This document shows, piece by piece, positions 5,962 through 9,100 of a stretch of 9,100 bases of DNA. Made by a program: the position numbers and the translations under genes. How positions within the stretch are numbered: the first letter of the stretch is position 1; each line of letters starts with the position of its first letter. This stretch comes from Novosphingobium sp. UBA1948 (GTDB lineage: Bacteria > Pseudomonadota > Alphaproteobacteria > Sphingomonadales > Sphingomonadaceae): the NCBI GenBank assembly GCA_002336765.1, contig DDES01000238.1:1-9100 (forward strand). Direction: 5' to 3'. The notes under the pieces were generated by a model, which was not told where the DNA came from, made no database searches, and saw nothing but the letters and a program-made list of their open reading frames with translations.

Positions 5962-7251
5962 ATGATCCGTACCCTGCTGACTGCCGCGCCTGTCGCGCTG
6001 ATCGCCACCGCCACCGCGGCACAAGCCGCGCCTGCGCCCAAATTCGGCGATCCGGTGCCTTTTGCCGAGGGCATGACCTTCGATCCCATGCTTGATGCGC
6101 GCCTGCGCTGGGAAGATGTGGATGCTACCGCCAAAACCGCCGATGCCGTCACCCTGCGCGTGCGCGCCGGTGGCGAGATCAAGCACAAGGCTTCGGGCCT
6201 GTCGGTTCTGGCCGAAGGCACCGGCACGCTGGCGCTGGCCACGGATTACAGCGCCTTCCCCTATGCCAACGCCACCAGCAGCCAGTATCGCCCGACCCAC
6301 GCCACCATTCCCGATCCGCAGGATGCCGCGATCAACCGGCTCCAGATCGCCTATCAGGGCAAGGTGCTGGGCCTGACCGTGGGCCGCCAACGCATCAATC
6401 TGGATGACCAGCGCTTCGTCGGCTCGGTAGGTTGGCGCCAGAACGAGCAGACGTTTGACGCGGTGCGCGGCACGGTAGCCTATGGCCCGCTCGCGCTCGA
6501 TGCCACCTATGCCAACAGCCAGCGCTCGATTTTCGGCAATGATGGCGGATTGCGCAAGGCCTATGGCGGGGAATTCGTGTTCCTCGGCGCGGGGCTGAAG
6601 CACAAGCTGGGCAGTGTGAAGGGCTTTGCCTATCTGCTCGACTACGACAAGACCACCTTTGCCAATGCTGCCGCGCGCTCCACGCTCGACAGTTCGCAAA
6701 CCTATGGCCTGCGCGCCGCCATCGCGCCGGTGAAACTGGCCAAGGGCATCTCGGCCACACTGACGGGTTCCTATGCCAATCAGGCCAGTTTCGGCAACAA
6801 TGCCAAGCATTACAACACCGACTACTACACGTGGGAAGGTGGCCTGACCGTGAAGGATCACACCATCACCGGCGGCTATGAAAAGCTGGGCGCGGACCGT
6901 GCGGCCACCGGCGGGGCGTGGAGCTTCCAGACCCCGATGGCCACTCTGCACAAGTTCAACGGCACCGCCGACCTGTTCCTGACCACGCCTGCCAACGGTC
7001 TGGCCGACACCTATGTCGGGCTGGCCGGCAAGTTCCCCAAGGTCAAGCTGCTGCCTGGCCTCACCTATGGCGCAACCTATCACTGGTTTGGCAGCGCAAT
7101 CCACGCCCAGAAATATGGCAACGAGTTCGACGCCCAGATCGGCTTCAAGACCCGCAAGGTGACCTGGCTGGTCAAATATGCCGATTATCAGGCCAAAGGC
7201 TTTGGCGTCGACACCAGGAAGTTCTGGCTGCAGGCCGAATACGCTTTCTGA
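5962..7251 (+). CDS. Outer-membrane beta-barrel porin, AlgE-like (alginate export family)
   Basis: 429 residues. A Sec signal peptide (MIRTLLTAAPVALIATATAAQA, written here as residues 1-22) ends in an A-Q-A cleavage site. The mature part opens with a DARLRWEDVDAT-like strand and continues with alternating polar and hydrophobic strands ending in aromatic residues, e.g. GLTVGRQRINLDDQRFVGSVGW and AVRGTVAYGPLALDATYANS. The last residues, FWLQAEYAF, carry the terminal phenylalanine recognised by the BAM machinery. Such proteins are usually labelled alginate export family porins from fold similarity, and here there is no alginate gene nearby. Lying 96 bases after an ABC nitrate importer and before nirB, it most likely lets nitrate or nitrite cross the outer membrane; this is inference. 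The mature barrel would have roughly 16-18 strands, judged by length only. The start at 5962 is chosen for its AGGGAG site. Confidence 0.82.
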   Translation: MIRTLLTAAPVALIATATAAQAAPAPKFGDPVPFAEGMTFDPMLDARLRWEDVDATAKTADAVTLRVRAGGEIKHKASGLSVLAEGTGTLALATDYSAFPYANATSSQYRPTHATIPDPQDAAINRLQIAYQGKVLGLTVGRQRINLDDQRFVGSVGWRQNEQTFDAVRGTVAYGPLALDATYANSQRSIFGNDGGLRKAYGGEFVFLGAGLKHKLGSVKGFAYLLDYDKTTFANAAARSTLDSSQTYGLRAAIAPVKLAKGISATLTGSYANQASFGNNAKHYNTDYYTWEGGLTVKDHTITGGYEKLGADRAATGGAWSFQTPMATLHKFNGTADLFLTTPANGLADTYVGLAGKFPKVKLLPGLTYGATYHWFGSAIHAQKYGNEFDAQIGFKTRKVTWLVKYADYQAKGFGVDTRKFWLQAEYAF

Positions 7252-7259
7252 TCCAGTCG

Positions 7260-7322
7260 CTTATCCCGCTTCGCCTCGCAACCGCACAAATTTTCCTTGC
7301 GGTTGCGCGGCGGAGCGATAAG
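7260..7322. other. Large imperfect stem-loop between porin and nirB
   Basis: Three stacked helices fold into one 63-base hairpin: 7260-7265 with 7317-7322 (6 bp), 7268-7275 with 7309-7316 (8 bp, one wobble) and 7277-7286 with 7298-7307 (10 bp). They are separated by a two-base bulge and one mismatch; the loop is 7287-7297, A/T-rich. No T-run follows at 7323, so it is not a classical terminator. It starts nine bases after the porin stop. It may end or stabilise the nrt-porin transcript, or mark the boundary to the nirB unit. Confidence 0.7.
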
Positions 7323-7347
7323 ATTGCGTCCAACTTTGCAGATTCCC

Positions 7348-7415
7348 TCGCCCAATGTCGGGCGGCACAAGGGCAATCAGCAGAATACCCCCCATATGCG
7401 TGGCAACGAAGCCGC
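7348..7415 (+). promoter_or_regulatory. NasT-responsive ANTAR twin-hairpin antitermination element, nirB leader
   Basis: Hairpin 1 pairs 7348-7353 with 7360-7365 (five Watson-Crick pairs and one wobble) and has the six-base loop AATGTC at 7354-7359. Hairpin 2 pairs GTGGC (7400-7404) with GCCGC (7411-7415) and has the six-base loop AACGAA at 7405-7410. Both loops carry A1 and G4. The hairpin 2 stem is base-for-base the same as before nrtA, and the block 7400-7417 matches 2622-2639 at 15 of 18 positions. The hairpin 1 core 7350-7362 matches 2575-2587 at 11 of 13. Hairpin 2 shares its 3' arm with the following terminator. A weak possible promoter (TTGCGG 7298-7303, TAAGAT 7319-7324, spacing only 15) would start RNA shortly before hairpin 1. 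NasT binding is inferred. Confidence 0.88.
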
Positions 7416-7455
7416 CTCGAACGGGTCCATCCGGCCCGATCGTGGCGGCTGTTTT
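7410..7455 (+). terminator. Intrinsic terminator (attenuator) in the nirB leader
   Basis: Bases 7410-7416 pair with 7444-7450, 7418-7420 with 7440-7442 and 7422-7427 with 7433-7438. This gives a 16-bp stem broken by T-T and A-A mismatches, with a CATCC loop. The T-rich tail TGTTTTCGTTGT follows (7450-7461). It lies 32 bases before the nirB start, so it cannot be a simple end-of-gene terminator for the porin 160 bases upstream. It begins with the same GCCGCC as the nrtA attenuator and overlaps hairpin 2 of the ANTAR element in the same way. Confidence 0.83.
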
Positions 7456-7473
7456 CGTTGTGCGCCAAGGCTT

Positions 7474-7478
7474 AGGAG
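7474..7478 (+). promoter_or_regulatory. Ribosome binding site deciding the nirB GTG start
   Basis: AGGAG sits nine bases before the GTG at 7488 and overlaps an in-frame TAG (7473-7475). Only a TTG at 7479, too close to this site, competes, so the GTG is the best start. Confidence 0.75.
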
Positions 7479-7487
7479 TTGCCCGAG

Positions 7488-9100
7488 GTGAATGCGCCCA
7501 ATCCGGTAAAGCTGCCGCAAGGAACGGCGGAGGTCCGCGAGAGACTGGTGGTTGTCGGCAATGGCATGGCCGGTTGCCGCGCGGTGGAGGAAATCCTCGC
7601 CCGCGATCCGCTGCGCTACACCATCACCATTTTCGGTGCGGAGCCTTGCGTCAATTACAACCGCATCATGCTCTCGCCCGTGCTGGCCGGCGAGAAGGTG
7701 TTTGACGACATCGTGATCAACACGCAGGCATGGTATGCGGAAAACGGCATCGAACTGATCGCGGGCGACGCGGTGGTGGCGATCGACCGCGCCGCGAAAA
7801 CCGTCACCAGCGCCAGCGGACGGGTAGAGCTCTATGACCGCCTGCTGATCGCCACCGGCAGCGATCCCTTCATCATCCCCGTGCCGGGCAAGGATCTGGC
7901 GGGCGTCGTCACCTTTCGCGATCTGGACGACGTGGACAGGATGCTGGAAGCTGCGGAAAAGGGCGGCAGCGCTGTGGTGATCGGCGGTGGCCTGCTGGGG
8001 CTAGAGGCCGCGCATGGCCTCTCGCTGCGCGGCATGGCGGTGACGGTGATCCACCTGATGCCGACGCTGATGGAGCGCCAGCTTGACGAGGCGGCAGGCT
8101 GGCTTCTCAAGACCGAGCTGGAAAGCCGCGGCCAGACCATCCTGACCGGCGCCGATACGGCGGAAATCCTTGGACGCGATGGCCATGTGACCGGTGTTCG
8201 TCTGAAGGATGGACGCGAGATCGAGGCCGACATCGTGGTGATGGCCGTGGGCATCCGCCCCGCCACGGCGCTGGCCCGCGAAGCTGGCCTTAGCGTGGAA
8301 CGTGGCATTGTGGTGGATGACCACATGGTCACCAGCGATCCGGCGATCATGGCCGTGGGCGAATGCGTCCAGCATCGCGGTGCCTGCTACGGGCTTGTCG
8401 CGCCGCTGTGGGATATGTGCCGCAGCCTTGCCTCGGGCGCCACGGGCGGCGAGGCGCCCTACGCTGGCTCCGTCACCTCTACCAAGCTCAAGGTTTCGGG
8501 CATCGACCTGTTCTCGGCGGGCGATTTTTCAGGCGGCGATGGCTGCGAAGACATCGTGATGCGCGACGCCGCGCGCGGGGTCTACAAGCGCGTGATCGTG
8601 AAAGAGGGCAAGCTGGTCGGCGCGGTACTCTATGGCGATACCGCCGATGGCAGCTGGTATTTCGACCTCCTCAAACGCGAGGAAGACATTTCGGACATCC
8701 GCGAGGCGCTGATATTCGGTCAGGCCTTTGCGCAAGGCGGAGGCGCCCTCGCGGACCCTAATGTCGCCGTTGCCGCCCTCTCGGACGATGCCGAGATCTG
8801 TGGCTGCAACGGCGTTACCAAGGGCAAAGTGGTCGAGACGATCAACGCGGGCGCCTGCTCGCTGGATGCAGTGCGCAGCCAATGCAAGGCCTCGGCCTCC
8901 TGCGGGTCGTGCACCGGTCTGGTGGAAAGCCTGCTGGCGCTCACACTGGGCGACAATGTGCAGTCGGGGCCGAAGACGCTCTGCAAATGCACCTCGTTCA
9001 GCCACGACGACGTGCGCCGCCTGATCCTCGAAAAGGAGCTGAAGGCGATCCCGCAGGTGATGCAGGAACTGACATGGAAGACGCCCGATGGCTGCGCCTC
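7488..9100 (+). CDS. nirB: NirB: assimilatory NADH-dependent nitrite reductase large subunit (5' part, runs off window)
   Basis: 537 codons are visible with no stop; family members are about 800-850 residues. NirB with NirD reduces nitrite to ammonium in the cytoplasm, passing six electrons from NADH through FAD and Fe-S clusters to siroheme. Domains seen: FAD-binding fold with GNGMAG (24-29), then ATGSDPF; NADH-binding fold with GGGLLG (166-171); the end of the FAD domain at MAVGECVQHRG; a NirB-type C-terminal reductase domain (about 320-410); a BFD-type [2Fe-2S] domain with C438-x-C440-x31-C472-x2-C475; and a further C-x-C segment leading to WKTPDGCAS at the edge. The sulfite/nitrite reductase half-domains and the siroheme/4Fe-4S cysteines lie outside. 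Translation starts at GTG 7488, after AGGAG at 7474-7478. It follows an attenuated leader, so it is probably controlled by NasT separately from nrtABD. nirD and a nitrate reductase gene are expected downstream but not seen. Confidence 0.95.
   Translation, partial: MNAPNPVKLPQGTAEVRERLVVVGNGMAGCRAVEEILARDPLRYTITIFGAEPCVNYNRIMLSPVLAGEKVFDDIVINTQAWYAENGIELIAGDAVVAIDRAAKTVTSASGRVELYDRLLIATGSDPFIIPVPGKDLAGVVTFRDLDDVDRMLEAAEKGGSAVVIGGGLLGLEAAHGLSLRGMAVTVIHLMPTLMERQLDEAAGWLLKTELESRGQTILTGADTAEILGRDGHVTGVRLKDGREIEADIVVMAVGIRPATALAREAGLSVERGIVVDDHMVTSDPAIMAVGECVQHRGACYGLVAPLWDMCRSLASGATGGEAPYAGSVTSTKLKVSGIDLFSAGDFSGGDGCEDIVMRDAARGVYKRVIVKEGKLVGAVLYGDTADGSWYFDLLKREEDISDIREALIFGQAFAQGGGALADPNVAVAALSDDAEICGCNGVTKGKVVETINAGACSLDAVRSQCKASASCGSCTGLVESLLALTLGDNVQSGPKTLCKCTSFSHDDVRRLILEKELKAIPQVMQELTWKTPDGCA

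Noticed and set aside
4930..7104. Very long minus-strand open frame (724 codons) opposite nrtD and the porin
   Set aside because: It lies antisense to two well-supported genes with full motifs. Its translation has no recognisable domain and is rich in Gly, His and Arg, as expected from the complement of GC-rich codons.
1..9100. Mobile element, CRISPR array, tRNA or phage remnants
   Set aside because: No regularly spaced repeats, transposase or integrase motifs, terminal inverted repeats or tRNA-like cloverleaf were seen. Gene order and base composition are even across the window.

Overview
The window is GC-rich and has the codon use and gene order of an alphaproteobacterium, most probably a sphingomonad (Novosphingobium or Sphingomonas type). 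This assignment is inferred from gene content and protein style, not from a marker gene. All genes run on the plus strand. Together they form most of an assimilatory nitrate/nitrite locus.

Layout: (1) the 3' end of a membrane-anchored serine/threonine protein kinase (1-483); (2) an overlapping regulatory pair, nasT (ANTAR-domain RNA-binding antiterminator, 697-1275) and nasS (cytoplasmic nitrate sensor derived from a transporter binding protein, 1272-2492); (3) a 323-bp leader; (4) a tight ABC nitrate-uptake operon: nrtA (Tat-exported binding protein), nrtB (permease) and an NrtD-type ATPase; (5) an AlgE-like outer-membrane beta-barrel porin (5962-7251); (6) a second leader of 236 bp; (7) the 5' part of nirB, the NADH-dependent siroheme nitrite reductase large subunit, which runs off the right edge.

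The main discovery is in the two gaps without genes. Each contains, in the same order and nearly the same spacing, two hairpins with six-base loops that have A at loop position 1 and G at position 4, followed by a strong intrinsic terminator. The 3' arm of the second hairpin is also the first part of the terminator stem, so the two folds exclude each other. This is the architecture of an ANTAR-protein antitermination leader. The two copies share an 18-base block around hairpin 2 (15/18 identical) and a 13-base block around hairpin 1 (11/13 identical). With nasT and nasS next door, the inferred circuit is: without nitrate NasS holds NasT and transcription stops in both leaders; with nitrate NasT is released, stabilises the twin hairpins and lets RNA polymerase read into nrtABD-porin and nirB.

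Further points of interest are the protein kinase at the edge of a nitrate locus, an outer-membrane porin placed with an ABC nitrate importer, and a very large stem-loop (7260-7322) between porin and nirB. No tRNA, rRNA, CRISPR, insertion sequence or phage feature was seen.
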